From assembly GCF_000340215.1 (NCBI RefSeq), contig NW_006921542.1, forward strand, positions 896,267 to 960,266: 64,000 bases of DNA, written 5' to 3'. A program made the position numbers and the translations under genes. The notes under the pieces were generated by a model. That model saw only the letters and a list, made by a program, of their open reading frames with translations, ran no database searches and was not told the DNA's origin. This document shows, piece after piece, positions 25,428-37,568 of the stretch (within the stretch, counting starts at the first letter, position 1; each line of letters begins with the position of its first letter). This stretch comes from Pseudocercospora fijiensis CIRAD86. Its lineage: Eukaryota; Ascomycota; Dothideomycetes; Mycosphaerellales; Mycosphaerellaceae.

Positions 25428-25967
25428 ATGTCTTTATCTAGATCTAGGCAGAACTTATCGATTTCCCTAGAAGTCCTCCTCCTTAAGAAGTTTATACACT
25501 TTCCTACCGAACTATTCGACAACATTAAGTACTAGGATAGCTCCTCCCTCGGTATCGGTATAGTATATAAAAGAGCTATAAGGCAGCTCTGTAGAACGTT
25601 CTACTAGTTACTCGCTATACTAAGGCCGAATGCTAGTTCGTTCCTTAGAACTCTTAGTTATTTAGGAGATATAAAGGGTAGGGTAGGTAGTAACTTCGTA
25701 TTATATAAGGAGGTAGAGGCTACTATAGAAGAGGCCTTCAACCTATAGAAGATAGTAAAAGATATAGAGGCAGCTATAGGTCTAGGTACCTAGTTGAATT
25801 TCTAGTAGGTAGAGTATAAGGATATTTAGAGGGAGTATTAGGTAGAGTTGCGAAGGCAGGTATATAATATACTCTAGAAAACAGGGATAGTGCCTATAAC
25901 TATAACTATTAGGCTCTTTAACCTTCCTTATTTTTCCCTGTTTTCTTTTTGTAAAAATCTAAACTAA
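25428..25967 (+). pseudogene. 180-codon unidentified frame, copy B
   Basis: An ATG at 25428 opens a frame of exactly 540 bases to a TAA at 25965. It is the same length as in copy C. TAG codons inside fall where glutamine or tryptophan would be expected. The N-terminus is leucine- and serine-rich (M-S-L-S-R-S-R-Q) and the middle is helical with G-D-I-K-G-R and E-V-E-A-A-T-I-E-E-A segments. There is no signal peptide and no motif I recognise. It lies next to the element terminus and points inwards, towards the 3' end of H3-2. Exact length conservation between copies argues that it was a real gene. Confidence 0.6.
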
Positions 25968-25973
25968 TACAAA

Positions 25974-26964
25974 TCAACCGGAATGTCTATCTTCTTTTAG
26001 TTCTTTAAAAAACCTAGTAGCGTAGCTAGTAGAGTAGCCGGCAGCGTAGCCGGCAGCGTAGCCGGCCTTTTTACTCCTTAGTACTAACGGGATTTTAGGA
26101 GACTTCCATTCCGTACGGCTAATAAAGTATACTATACTATATATATATGCTTAGAGAGTATTTAGAGCGCGGTATATAGCGCCGTATAATAGCGGCTCAT
26201 TTCGTATATAGAAAAGCTTATAGATAATACTACGAACATCCTTTCTACTAGAATATCTATCCTACCTAGCACCGTCTCGAATGTAGATATTCTAGCCTTT
26301 TAGAATCTAATCGAGTGCTTTAAAATCCTTGTCTATAATCGTTATACGCTTCGCGTAGATAGCTATAAGGTTGACCGCTAAGATAGTATTAGCATAGTCC
26401 GAAAAGAGGTAGAAGAGAAACATACATTCGAAGATACGAACTAGGTAGGCTTCTATAGCCTCTTAAAGGGCGCCTATCGCGGAGGCTTAGAAGCGAAGGT
26501 CCGTTCTATAATCCTAGGCAATTTCGCGAACAAGTCGTTAGAAAGGAGCTTTACGGATTAGGAGCTTAGAACTCTTCTAATACTACCGAATCTAACGGAG
26601 GGCTACGGCTAAAGAAGGATTAGTAAAAAGACAGTAAGAATACCGGCTACGCTGCCGGCTACGCTACCGGCTACGCTACCGGCTACAAATAGGACTTACT
26701 TCCTAGGCGCTATCGACGCTTCGTACGATTGCTACTAGTAGTAGAAGCGCTAGTTGTCGTCTTGCGTAGAGCCTTGCCCGCCGTTATCTTACGCGGAGCC
26801 TTGCTCGCGACGCCCTTTCTAGTACCGGAGCTAGCGGCAGCAGTAGTAGCCCTCTTACGTTAATATACTATACTCGTTCTACTATTTCCGGTCTTATTGC
26901 GACCCGTAGAAGTACTAGGTCCCTTCTTACGAGGCGTCGTAACTTAGTTAAGTAGACTCGCTAT
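25974..26964 (-). pseudogene. Histone H3-like gene H3-2, copy B
   Basis: Minus-strand homologue of the copy C gene, starting at the mutated ATG (ATA) at 26964. The tail has two K-A-x-R-K units (about 26758-26812). Intron 1 contains the GCCGGC repeats at 26640-26690. The histone fold lies at about 26310-26640, with a second short intron inside. The first TAG after the fold is at 26292; if it was once a sense codon the frame continues to a TGA at 25974-25976, adding a ~100-residue extension that would include the A-G-Y-A repeats. RIP stops make it a pseudogene. Confidence 0.8.
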
Positions 26965-26992
26965 TATAAAAGTCGTCGAATTAAGGAAAAAA

Positions 26993-27211
26993 GTGCGTTA
27001 CGAAGGTATACGAAGGCGCGCGCGGAGCGAGGGTATTATAGAGGTAGTAGATATAGAGCGTAGAGATATAGGTATCGATGCGAAGGTTAAATATAGCGGT
27101 AGTGTCGCGGTGTCGCTAGGCAATAGAGTAAGCTTCGCGCAAGCCTATATTATAGTAACGTTAGAGCAAGGAAAGAAGGCAGGCACGGCTAAAAAAGGCA
27201 GGTACGGCTAA
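26993..27211 (+). CDS. Small open frame divergent from H3-2, copy B
   Basis: The frame is open for about 72 codons but begins only with GTG. A fungal gene would need ATG, so the true start may be the ATA at 26962-26967 mutated by RIP. The product would be basic, with R-R-R-A-R-S-E-G near the start and a K-K-A-G-T-A-K-K-G tail. All four hAT copies keep this frame, with only a multiple-of-three indel. The start region overlaps or abuts the H3-2 start on the other strand, which would suit a divergent promoter. It could also be an accidental frame opposite a non-coding leader. Function unknown. Confidence 0.4.
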   Translation: MRYEGIRRRARSEGIIEVVDIERRDIGIDAKVKYSGSVAVSLGNRVSFAQAYIIVTLEQGKKAGTAKKGRYG

Positions 27212-27779
27212 AAAAGGCAGGTACGGGAGACTTTGAAATATAGCCGGCATATATAGCCGGTATAGTAATAGGCGAAAGCCTCCTTTTAATAAATAGCCGG
27301 CGTAATAATAGTATCTTACTATAGTATAGATATTCTTTAGTAATGCCTTTACTAGCTATAGTAATCTTATAAGTAACCTAGGCCTATTGCTAGTAAATAT
27401 AAGAAATATTAGGTAGGCTATACTAAACAAGCTAGTTATTTAGTAGGAAAAGGCCTACTACCGTCTCTATATGCCGGCTACGAGTGCCGGCTATCGCTCT
27501 AAATTCAACTCCGCCCTATCTCGGAGGCTAAGGTACCGAGCGGAAACCCTATAGCTTATATTTACTCGGTTATCGCGGAGCGCTTATAGGTAAGGTATTA
27601 GAAAAGAGTATAAAAAGTACGAGAAGAGTATCCTAGGATATAGGTCGTAAGTAAATAAGAGTAGTACGCCTAGTTATTTATATAGTACGTTACTCTATAC
27701 GACTAAGAGCCTATATTATCTTATGCTTCGCTTGTATAACCTCGACTCTACTAGTATACTATCGATCTCTTCCTCGGTC
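27212..27779. other. Spacer of hAT copy B between small frame and H3-1 C-terminal exon
   Basis: GCCGGC-type repeats occur at 27240-27300 and 27474-27495. The hexamer-rich text AGGCGAAAGCCTCCTTTT near 27270 has an inverted core. No coherent frame was found. Confidence 0.5.
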
Positions 27780-28136
27780 GCTAATACGCTATCTTAATTC
27801 TTCTTCGAGTTGCCGGACTTAGTACGTATCTATAGCTATATAATAGCGCTACGCATTATAGAGAATTTCTCGTTAAAGTTTCTCTCTCGTAGGCTTACTA
27901 TCTGCCTCGTAGTATAGAGGATCAAAGTGCTAATGCTAAAGAATCTCCTTATAGTTAGGATGCTAGGGCTCCTTAGGACCTTTGTATTTTAGGTCTAAAT
28001 AGAGACGTATTATAAACGTTCTATCGCCCTTTCGCTTACTACCCGCTAGGTCGCGATATGCGAAGAAACTAATCTAAATATAGCTCGTCTCTGTAAGAGC
28101 CGGATAAATATAGAGCGCTAGGTTTCTACTTCGTAC
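27780..28136 (-). pseudogene. Probable C-terminal exon of H3-1, copy B
   Basis: Minus-strand counterpart of 48218-48590. It begins after the conserved acceptor AATCTAAG and reads the same ~120-residue segment (aromatic-rich, then an E-E-E-L-R coiled part). No family was recognised. Confidence 0.5.
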
Positions 28137-28239
28137 CTTAGATTTAGGGACGGCGCGGAGATAAAATTAGAAATATAGCCGGTACCTATATCCGGCAAAA
28201 GGATACGAAAATAGGCCTCCTCCTAGGTTAATCTAATAA

Positions 28240-28850
28240 CTAAATACAATTTCTAACTAATCCGCTATAAACCGACGCCGAATTTTAGCTAGAAGCTATA
28301 TATCTTTATTTCGAAGAGTAACCCGCTTCGTATAGATAGTAAGGAGGTTTAAAAGCTTAAGCTCGGTTACGAGAAATGCCTCCGTAGCTTCCTAAAGAGT
28401 ACTAACCGCTTTAGCCGTAAATCGTATACTAGACCGAAAATCTAATATAATTTCTCGAACGAGTCGCTAGAAGAGAGTCTTAGGGATTAAAAGCTCGGTC
28501 CCTCTTTTATTTTAGAAAAGCCGGATCTAGCGAAGGCTAATAGTACCTAGTTTAAAGCGCCGCTTCTTTATCGTCGAGTCCTACCTTATTCCCTTTTTTT
28601 TAATAGAAAGATAACTTTTCTTCGCGATAGCCTTCGTCCGCCTACTCTTTTTAGCCTTCTCCTATCTACCTAAGGCCTTCTTGTTTTTCGGTACTATTTT
28701 CCGAGGAACCCCTTTCCTTCGTATATACTACGGAGAGTCTTACTCTTCCGATATCTCGTTCTCGCTACAGTCTCCCTATACTTAGCTTACTTTACCCTTA
28801 CCCTTTAGCCTCTAAAGATATTTATCTACGCGTTTAGGCGACGAGGGTAT
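28240..28850 (-). pseudogene. Histone H3-like gene H3-1, copy B
   Basis: Homologue of 47504-48106 on the minus strand, with the start mutated to ATA at 28850. A basic tail of about 94 codons precedes an H3-type fold (L-L-I-P-K-T-P-F, R-L-V-R-E-I, E-A-T-E-A-F-L-V and K-R-V-T-L as in copy C, with RIP changes). Its long tail and divergence resemble centromeric H3 variants in layout only; no centromere-targeting feature can be shown. Confidence 0.75.
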
Positions 28851-29209
28851 ATCGGTAGGACCTAGAAAATTAATAAGTATATAATCGTAAGGAGACATTT
28901 ATACTTCTTGCCTTCTAGAACAAATAGTCTTCTATTAAACCGCCTTAGTAGGTTATCGTTAGATTCGTATAAAGGGTAGTAGCCTAAGGAAGGGTAGGTA
29001 GCCGGCTTAGGAAGGCCCGAAGAGCGGAATGCTTAAGGTATATTTATCTTTAAGAATATAGGGAAAGAGAAGAAGGAGAGGAAGAGCGAATAGAGAATTA
29101 GAAATAGTCTGTATATAAGCGGGGTAGGTTGCTATAGCAACTAGTCTGTTTAGGTCCTAGGAATTCGAAATATATTAAAGATATATACCGGCTATATACG
29201 CCGGCTATA

Positions 29210-32138
29210 TTACCTTCTACGTAAACGCTTCGTTTCCTTAAAGCTACTCTAAGCCTATATACGTTTTCGCTTCTCGACCTAGTATCGCCTTCTACCTCCG
29301 CCCTCCTCCTCTTCGTTATCGCTAATTAAGGTTTCGCTTAGACTAAATTTCGTATTCTCTTTACGCTCCTAGGTTTCCTTAATCTTAAGGTTTTCTAATT
29401 CCTCGATTAACTCCTTTAGTATAATCTTAAGTATCCTGCCTTAGCGACTCTAGTAGAGGAGATAGTATCGGAATACTATAATAGATTCGAAGATAGTAGG
29501 CGAGTATATTCGATTAAAGCGGCCCTAGTAATAAGCGATACTAAAAGACCTCTTATAGCCTATATCTACGCTCGGTATAGCGAGGACGTCCCGAGCGACC
29601 GACGCTATCGTTAGAAACTTAGGCTCTAACTGCTACTATCTAGCGAGAATATCGTCTCCGAATTCGTCTAGAAGACTAGTAAGATCTAGAGATTATTAGC
29701 CCTCTTTCTAAGCCTACAGGTTTAGTACTTACCTATACGCCGATAGAGATCGAACTCTTCTTAATTTACTTTAGTAGTTACTTCCTCTTCTACCTCTACT
29801 TCCTACCTACGAAACAGGTATAATATCGGAGCCTTCTAAACCTTCTTTTTCTTTATAGGAGCTGCATTTAGACTAGAATAGTCTAGTAATACTTACGCTA
29901 TTCCTCGTCCCCCTTTTTCTCTAGCTTCTACTAGTATATATCCTTTTCTACCGGAGTAAGCAAGTACGTAACGCTATAGATATCCCCGAACGACTAAAAG
30001 GTAGTACTATAATATTTATATAACTTAGTATAGGAGGTATCTATAGCTTTCGTTATAGCTACTTTCTAGGGAACGCTCTTCTTAGCTAGCTTAGCTACGG
30101 TTTCGTCGAGCTCGTTAAAGAGCTAGTTATAGTACGTAAAAACAAGGTAGATCGTCGGTTCTCGGGTTCTTCTAATCGTAGTAGTAACCTTCGCGTAATA
30201 CTTACTAATATCGACGAGATACTCTACTTAGCGCTATTCGGTAGGGGTAAGCCCGAGCTACTTAATACCCTCGGAACTCTAATAGATCTCGAGAGCGGTA
30301 CGTAAAGTATATCCCCTTATAACTATATAGAATCTCGAATCGAACCGGGTTTTAACGTCTTAGGTAAAACGGAGTAGGCGCTAAGGAGGCCGCTTTTACT
30401 ATCGCTTATTCTATACGATATTCTAGGTATCGGTTTTAGGGCGCTCGATTAGGTTCTTTTAAATAGCCTCGAATCGGTTATATCTCTATAAGCTCGAGTT
30501 CGTATATATTACTAGACGACGAAGCTAGAGAAAAAGAGTTAGAACTATACTAGGTAGCCGGCTACGGGTACTAGCTACGGATAAAAGTTATACCTTATAT
30601 AAAACGAGAGCGAGGCTATCTACCTTATCCTGTCTTATTACTATAACGAGTTTCTCGACTTTCGACTTTGCTTTATCCTTATCTAGGATCTTCTATTAGT
30701 CGTCGTTTAATAGTGCAATTTTAAGCGTCTTAAAGAGGGCTTAGATCGCGATTTAAACTATATAAGCTAGGTAGGGAAACTTCTATAAGGATATAACTAG
30801 TATCGACGTTAGCTCCGATTTAATAGGGCTAGGGCTATTACTAGGCTCCTCTTTATCGTTATTATCGTACGTATTATCGTACGTATCCGGAATCGTAGCG
30901 AGCTTAACATTCGGAAGATTAAGCTAGATTATAGACCTTATAATCTCCTCTACGTACTCGACCCTATCGATACGATTAGTAATTCTAAAGATATATATAA
31001 GTGAATTGTATATATAACGCCTTATATAATGTTCGATTATTACTAGCGTTATCCGTAGTAATCGAGATTAGTTTCGTTATTACGCTAACCCTATCTATTA
31101 CTATATAGATAAGCTTCGCTATATCCTTACTAGTATAGGAACCTAGAATTTTAGGGAATCCGATTATAAGTTCCTAGAGTTTCTAATCCGAATTAATAAA
31201 GTATAGTATAATCGAGAGGAAGGAGGCTCTTATAGTCCGGCTTAACTAGCTATCGATAGTAATAGCTACTTAGCGAGTATTACGGAGGATCTCCTAAATA
31301 TCGTCTAACGTAGCCTCTTTATTCTTTTCGAATATAATACGCTAGGTTATCGCGCCGAGAAATAGGGGAGGGTAGTTTATAAGATATAGGTATGTCTTCT
31401 ATATAGCCTCCCTTTCGTAGAAGTCTTCCGGAAGACCGTTTATAGCTAGCATTTCGTTTGCTAGTTGCTTAAAGTCTTTAGGGGAGAAATCGGTAGCCTT
31501 TAATCCTAGAGCTTCCTTAAGCGTAGCCTATAATAATTAGCTAGATCTCTACGGTTAATAAAAGTAGCCGGCAGCTATAGCCGGCAGCTATAGCCGGCAT
31601 ATTAGAAGACGTACCTCTTTCTAGAACGCTATATCTATATTAACCCTCCTCTCTTCTTAAGATTCCCGATACCGTTTAGAATAGAGATAGTTCGTAGGCG
31701 ATAAGTTCCTATCCCCTAGTTTCGGGTGTTTTAAGATTAAATCGTAGAAGTTATAGACAATTACTAGTTAACCTTTAAGTCGAGAACTCGTATAACGGTA
31801 TAATGCCCTCTCTATAAAGAACTTCTAGAATGTATCTGTTCGCTTCTTACTACCCTATCGTATCGAGTACTTCCGGAGTTTATACTCTTTCGAACGTAAG
31901 TATAAAGGGAACTATATCTTATAGACCTATTAATTAAACTACTCGGTATACTCGTGTTTCTAAAGATACGCCTAGCTAGCCTTTTCGAAGATATCCGGTT
32001 TAATACTCGATATTCTTATATCTTCGAATAACCTTCTACTTAGACTCTGTAAAGGTAAGGCCTAGGTAGTAGTACCCTATAATAAATTCCTACTACTAGG
32101 ATTCGGAGAGGATAAATCTAGCCCTAATCGTCGTTATA
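29210..32138 (-). pseudogene. hAT transposase, copy B, 5'-truncated
   Basis: Minus-strand homologue of the copy C transposase. The catalytic core reads A-I-D-S followed by a tryptophan-position stop and S-R-T-I-R-A near 31250, then I-T-x-D-N-A-S-N-N near 31040. The C-terminal hAT dimerisation block lies near 29450-29620. The N-terminal part is cut at 32138. The GCCGGC-bearing intron is visible at 31565-31600. Stop codons are abundant, so it is inactive. Confidence 0.85.
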
Positions 32139-32262
32139 GAAACTTTTTTACCGATCGCGACGATCCTATCGATAGGATCGCTTAGGATCGTTAGGATCCT
32201 TAGGATCGTACGTTAAAGATCTTGTCTAATAGGATCGTCGCGATCTAGAAATTCTAGTAAAT
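32133..32262 (-). repeat. Foldback-element end fragment truncating hAT copy B
   Basis: This is nearly the reverse complement of about 12020-12150: a GAAACTTTTTTACCGATC start, the 20-base CGATCCTATCGATAGGATCG palindrome, then GATCC repeats and GTACGTTAAAGATCTTGTC. It marks the breakpoint at which similarity to the rest of the hAT element ends. Confidence 0.8.
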
Positions 32263-35200
32263 CTAATCGTAGTTAGAATTTTATTCTTTGCCGTCGAGTC
32301 GTCGTAAGTACTAGTACTACCCTTTAAATTATATTTTCTATCGGATCTATATATTATACGATTGTTGCTTCTACTAATATCTAACGTTTATACGTATACT
32401 CGGGTAACTACCGGCATTTGTATACGTCTACTACGTATACTAAGTTAGTACCGACTTAGCGACCGACTCGTATAGTATTAATAGATTTCGTTATATTATA
32501 TAGGGCATCTATTTATTACAGTTAATAAGAATGTATTCTATTCGTCCTCTACGGCTATATTAAAGCGATATACCTCTACCTTCTTTTGTTTGTTTCCTTT
32601 CGACTTCTTCTTCTCTTTTACTATATATCTCCTAATTCTTCGATCCTACGTCTCCTCGTTAAATGCTATCTCTTTAACTTTGCCGCCGTCCGCCTCTATA
32701 TCCGCCTACTATATCTACTCCCCCTCTTCTAGCTCTAGTGTGTCCCTAACGCGATTACTTACCGCCGCGAATAAAGTCTTATCTGTTATATAAGACTAGT
32801 TAGAATACCTGCTATTCGTATAGTAATTAGCGCGTAATCCTTTCTCTATTATTATTACCGCGGTATATCTATACCTTTTATATTAATTGTCTCGGTTATA
32901 CTTGTGCCGTTACCTCCCTATACCGAAGCAAACGGATTAGTAGCCTCCGTCGGCTCCTAATCTATCGCTTAGAAACTACTCTATAGTATAGGTAGTCTAA
33001 CATCGTTTTTCTTAGATAGGGCCTCCGCCTCCGCTAACTTATCTATCGCATTGTCGCCGGCTTTGAGTTGTTTACTTAATTATTGCCCGGTAGACGCTTT
33101 AGAACCTATCGATTATATTAGTAGGTAAGAGAAATACGGCGCTCGTAGACTACTTTTACTATAGCGCTCGATCGATCCGCCTTTATTATCGGAATCCGAA
33201 ACGACGTCGATTGCTATAAGTATATCGATGTCGTTATATACGCTCTTAAAGTTATTTATTAATAATTTAGGGGTATCCTATACTCTACCTATATACCGTA
33301 TATATATCTTCTACGCTTTCGATAACCGAAGGTTATAAGTAGCTTAATCCGTCGCATTATACGTAGTTATCCGATCTAGGAACGGCTAGTATATTAACTT
33401 GTAATCTAAGGCTAGCTAGATCGCTTTACCTCTAACTTTAGTTAGATGCGACTCTATCGACTATCCGGTTAGTATTCTACTAAGTACCGTAGCGGTAGAC
33501 AATATTATAAAAGGGGTAACTTTATAGTAGTACTATTTAATATATATCTTCTAGCCTCGCTAATCCTGCCGGAGTAGCACACCCGCTAGACATTTATATA
33601 TAAGCTTACTAAGGTAGCGCGTAGTATATATCGACTGTTAGCTATTATCTAGTAACTATACTATTTTAGAGAGGGTCTTACTAGTTTCTCGTCGTAGCAC
33701 TCGAAGATTTAGTTATCGAGTATCCTCTTAGTGTATACTATCCTTTTTAGAGTATCGGTTATTGCGATCGGTACTTAGCTTATTAAGGTCGATCGGATAT
33801 AGGCGTTAATATAGCCTCGCTCCTTTCGTATAGCTTCTCGCAACTATTCTAATATTAGTCTCGATACTATTATATCGGGATCTCTACCGACTGCTTAGAT
33901 TACGTCTCTCGACGGTATATAGCTACCCGGCTATAGCACTATTATACGTAAAGCTAGTAATCGATCGTAGTTTTTACTATATACCTCCTTAATTGTTTCG
34001 TCTACCTATACTAGGGTTTAAGTAGTAGGAAACATCGTCTTATATCCTCTAGCCCTAGTTAACGTAATAGCGAATAGTTTACGACGCGTCTCGTTATATA
34101 AGATTTGCTCCCTTACTTCGAGTAAGCCCTTCTTTCGATTTAAACGTTCTTTACTAGAAGTCGTTAAGCCTTTGTCTCGCTTCTTACGTCGTTTTAATAG
34201 CTTTATATCGTCGCTCCGATCCGCCCTATCGTCGCTATACTTCCGTTTTAGCCTTGCCGGATCTTTACTATTCCTACCCTTATACTAGTTACGTTAGTCC
34301 TCTGTCGCCGTACTCTAGTATACGTTACCTTTATAAATTTCGATCTAATGCTAGTCGCTACGTATAAACTAGTCTCCTCCCTGTTTTCTTCTTCGAATCT
34401 AGTATCCCTATCCGACTCTATCGAGTTAGATAACGATTAAGTTCTATATTTATCTTCTTCGTAGTTGCGACCTATCCTAAGTATACTATAACGAGTAGTA
34501 GTATTGTTACGAATCTAACGTAGTATATATTAGACTATATACGTCTTCGTACTTATTTACCCTACGAAAGGGGAGGGTATTTAATTACGGTTTTATCCTC
34601 TACTCCTATATAGACTACCCGAGTCGCTGTCTATAATCGCTTATTAGCCCTATCGGATATGCCCCGCTAACGCTAAAGTATAATCGTAGCCTATAGACTA
34701 TTCGCTATTTTCGTACCTTATCGACGCTAGCCTAATTCGGTTGCGAGTCGGATTCGGGAACTATTAATCTAGCGCTATTATTAGTCTAGCGGTAATTATT
34801 ATTGTCTAGGCCGACGGTATATAGTAATACTATCGATATTGCACTAAAGCAATCGGCGTATTTAGACTATTTATTCCTCGCTCGGTCGCTACTATAGTAT
34901 ATATAGATATATATTCTTTATCGGTAAATTAATCGGCGTTAGCTAATCCGCTAGGTCGAATATATACCTTCGAAGCCGCCTTATAGTATCGTAGGTTAGT
35001 CGGAACTATCTCTATCGGCGTATTTAGCTAATTCGAGGTTAATAATACCGTAGAGGCCCTATACTCGATAGATGCAATTCAAAATAGATTAGCTAGAGGC
35101 ATGTAATCTACCCTAGCCTAACGACTGCTAGTCGTAGCCTATTTAGCCTTTCCTTAATTATCGCGCTACCCCGAGTCCGCTATCGCTATAGCGCGATTAG

Positions 35201-37200
35201 GGTGCTTAAATATAGGCCGAGATTAAATAGATAAAGGAAGAGATCGCGGCGCTTAAGACTGCTATACGTAATATGCTTACTATATATTAGTATATATCTA
35301 AGATTAGAGCGTAGTGCTTATCGTAGCCGGGGCATCTTGCCTTCCGTTTAATAAATAGATTAGTGCCTATTATTATTAGATTAGGACTTCTATATCGGAC
35401 TTAGTGAAATTAATTATTTATCTTGCTTTTCTACGTTTATATTTGCGCTCGTTCTGCCTCCTTAATTTGCCTATAGATTATAAATCGCAGCTATAGGCCT
35501 CTGCCTAATATATCGGATAGACTAGCCCTCTACTATCGCTCGTTATTGATTCGAACGTGTCTATATTAGTCGCTTATCTAATATAAGGCGTCGAGTCTAG
35601 CTTCGAAACTATAATCTACCCGTAGTATCTTAACTAATCGTTCGAGGTCTATATTATCGACTCCTACTAACGCGCGGCCTTTAACTATAGGCTAGCGATA
35701 ATCGAGTTTATATAGTCGATATATAGGTTTTACCTTCCCGTTCTACTCTTATACTATAACTATACTCTACTATACATTATTTAGTACGTAGTACGGCGGC
35801 ACCGCTCTAGATCCTTCTAGTATCGCTAGTCTAGTATCCGTAGATATAGCAATTTCCGCGCAATCGCTAGTATCGCCGACTCTACGCGTTATTACGCGTA
35901 CCGTTTTTCGTCTCGTCCGTCGGCAATAATTAGAATAAATCTTGTATACTAGGTACCTAAACGTAGTCTGTCCCTCTACCGTACGGATCTACTTTACTAC
36001 CTTAGGGAACTCTTCTTCGTATTTCTCGTCTGTTAATACTAGGTCGTATAGATAACCTTACGTCCTTCGGCGTTCCGGTAATAACAGTAATCGGAATGTG
36101 CTACTAATCTAACTAGACTCCTAAATTAACCTCTCGACGCTAGCGTAAAATGCGTAGTATATCGACGGCGATAGGCTAGGGCCGCGGGTAATACCGCCTA
36201 TTAAATATTAATCGCGAGATAGTTAAGTACGTAGCATTCTCGAAGGCGGTAGTTGTATATATAGCGTAGTAGAAAGTCGACGTTAGTTAGTAGTAGAAAC
36301 TAGAACTACTCTAGTCGCGGGGTTTGCTAATACCGACTCGGGCCCTAATTCGGTATCGAATTAGGTACTAAGCCTACTAGACAACTTCTATATCCTCTAT
36401 TACTAACTTCGGTAGCAGGTTCGGCAAATTACGTTATCTATTATCTCGCTTCTTAACCTTACGCCTAGTGTATTGTATTGCTATAGATTTATATACGGTC
36501 GTTTATTCGGCCTCCTACTTAGACTACTACTCTAGTATACGATCTATAGAATATTTCGATCGTTTTATGCCTTTGTTTACTACTTATTATAGCTAAATAT
36601 ATGCCTTTTCGCCGCCGATAGAGTTAGTAGCATCTATAGAAAACACGCTATCTTAATCGTTAGCTCGAACTATCTATATACCCTACTCTCGGGTCCTAAG
36701 ACTAACCGCCTTACTAGCCTATACCCTTAGACTATAGCGGGTCTAGTCTACTCGCTATCGTATAATAATTGTTAGTCGCTATAAGGATATAGATCGGTTA
36801 ATTTAGCTATACTACGTAGCTTATTAGCACTCGCGTCCCGCGCCGGCGATCGTAGTCGCAACTCTACTATAGATAGGATTATATTTATATTACTAACTTT
36901 CGATTACTTGTTACGTAGTACTATGTTTACTACGACTTATCGGTCCTATATATAGAACTGTCTATCGTATAGGGGTTTATACTATAACGATTATCTATAG
37001 CCTTATTACTTCGGTTACTAGTTGCGTAACTAAACTATTATATACTTAAGCGCTAGATGCCTTACTTCGTCGATTTATTAGCTAGTTAGGCCCGACTCGC
37101 TAACCGACCTAGTTACGAGGTAGGCATTTAAGGTCGTTACCTTTCCTTATTACTGCCTTCTTTAATATTTACTATTAACTCGTACTAATACACCTGTTCT
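32263..37200 (-). pseudogene. Large degenerate minus-strand coding region, family not recognised
   Basis: Several minus-strand stretches read coherently for 100-250 codons when TAA and TAG are taken as Gln or Trp, for example about 36950 down to 36130, 35220 down to 34400, and 34040 down to 33660. The frame changes between them, so indels have occurred. The N-terminal part has R-V-A-T-T-I-A-G-A-G-R and a T-A-F-E-N-A-T segment; the C-terminal part ends in lysine-rich text near 32580. I could not tie it to a known family. It is divergent from the SNF2-like gene at 37569, with which it may form a pair in one large duplicated unit. A plus-strand open stretch at 32590-32793 is a shadow of this region. 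Confidence 0.45.
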
Positions 37201-37371
37201 ATATATATATACCCCCTTACCCTCCCTATCGTACGTATAGTATATTATTTCCTTCGCTAATGCCCTATTCTAACTTGTATATAGGCTATACTATATAACT
37301 TAGCCGTCGTGCTCGACTAGCGTTAAGCTAGTATATATAGACACTCGTTATATAACGCAACTCTAACGGCT

Positions 37372-37434
37372 CGCGTTAGAGTCGGCGGGTATAAGTAGCT
37401 CTCCGCTCCTATTCTTACCTCCGCCGACTCTAAC
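37372..37434. promoter_or_regulatory. Inverted repeat between divergent genes
   Basis: GTTAGAGTCGGCGG at 37372 and its exact complement at 37421-37434 enclose a 35-base loop. It sits in the spacer between the minus-strand coding region and the SNF2-like gene, where a shared promoter or an operator-like site could lie. No TATA element stands out. Confidence 0.4.
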
Positions 37435-37568
37435 CTATAGCGAATTTTACTAATTCTATTAGTTTATCTACTACTCTCGGATAGTATACGTCGTTATCGA
37501 TCTATAGTCCCTAACCTCTACTATATAAGTATTACTAATTAGTATAACCTATTATATACTAATACTAT

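Larger units (their letters stand above)
24996..32138 (+). mobile_element. hAT element copy B, truncated at its far end
   Basis: The copy starts with TAGACCCCGTAGTAGTTCGG at 24996 and is collinear with the reverse complement of the complete copy C (51751 down to about 44170). In window order it holds the 180-codon frame (+), H3-2 (-), the small opposing frame (+), H3-1 with its C-terminal exon (-) and the hAT transposase (-). It ends at 32138 where a foldback-family fragment begins, so the transposase start, gene 1 and the second terminus are missing. Confidence 0.9.
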
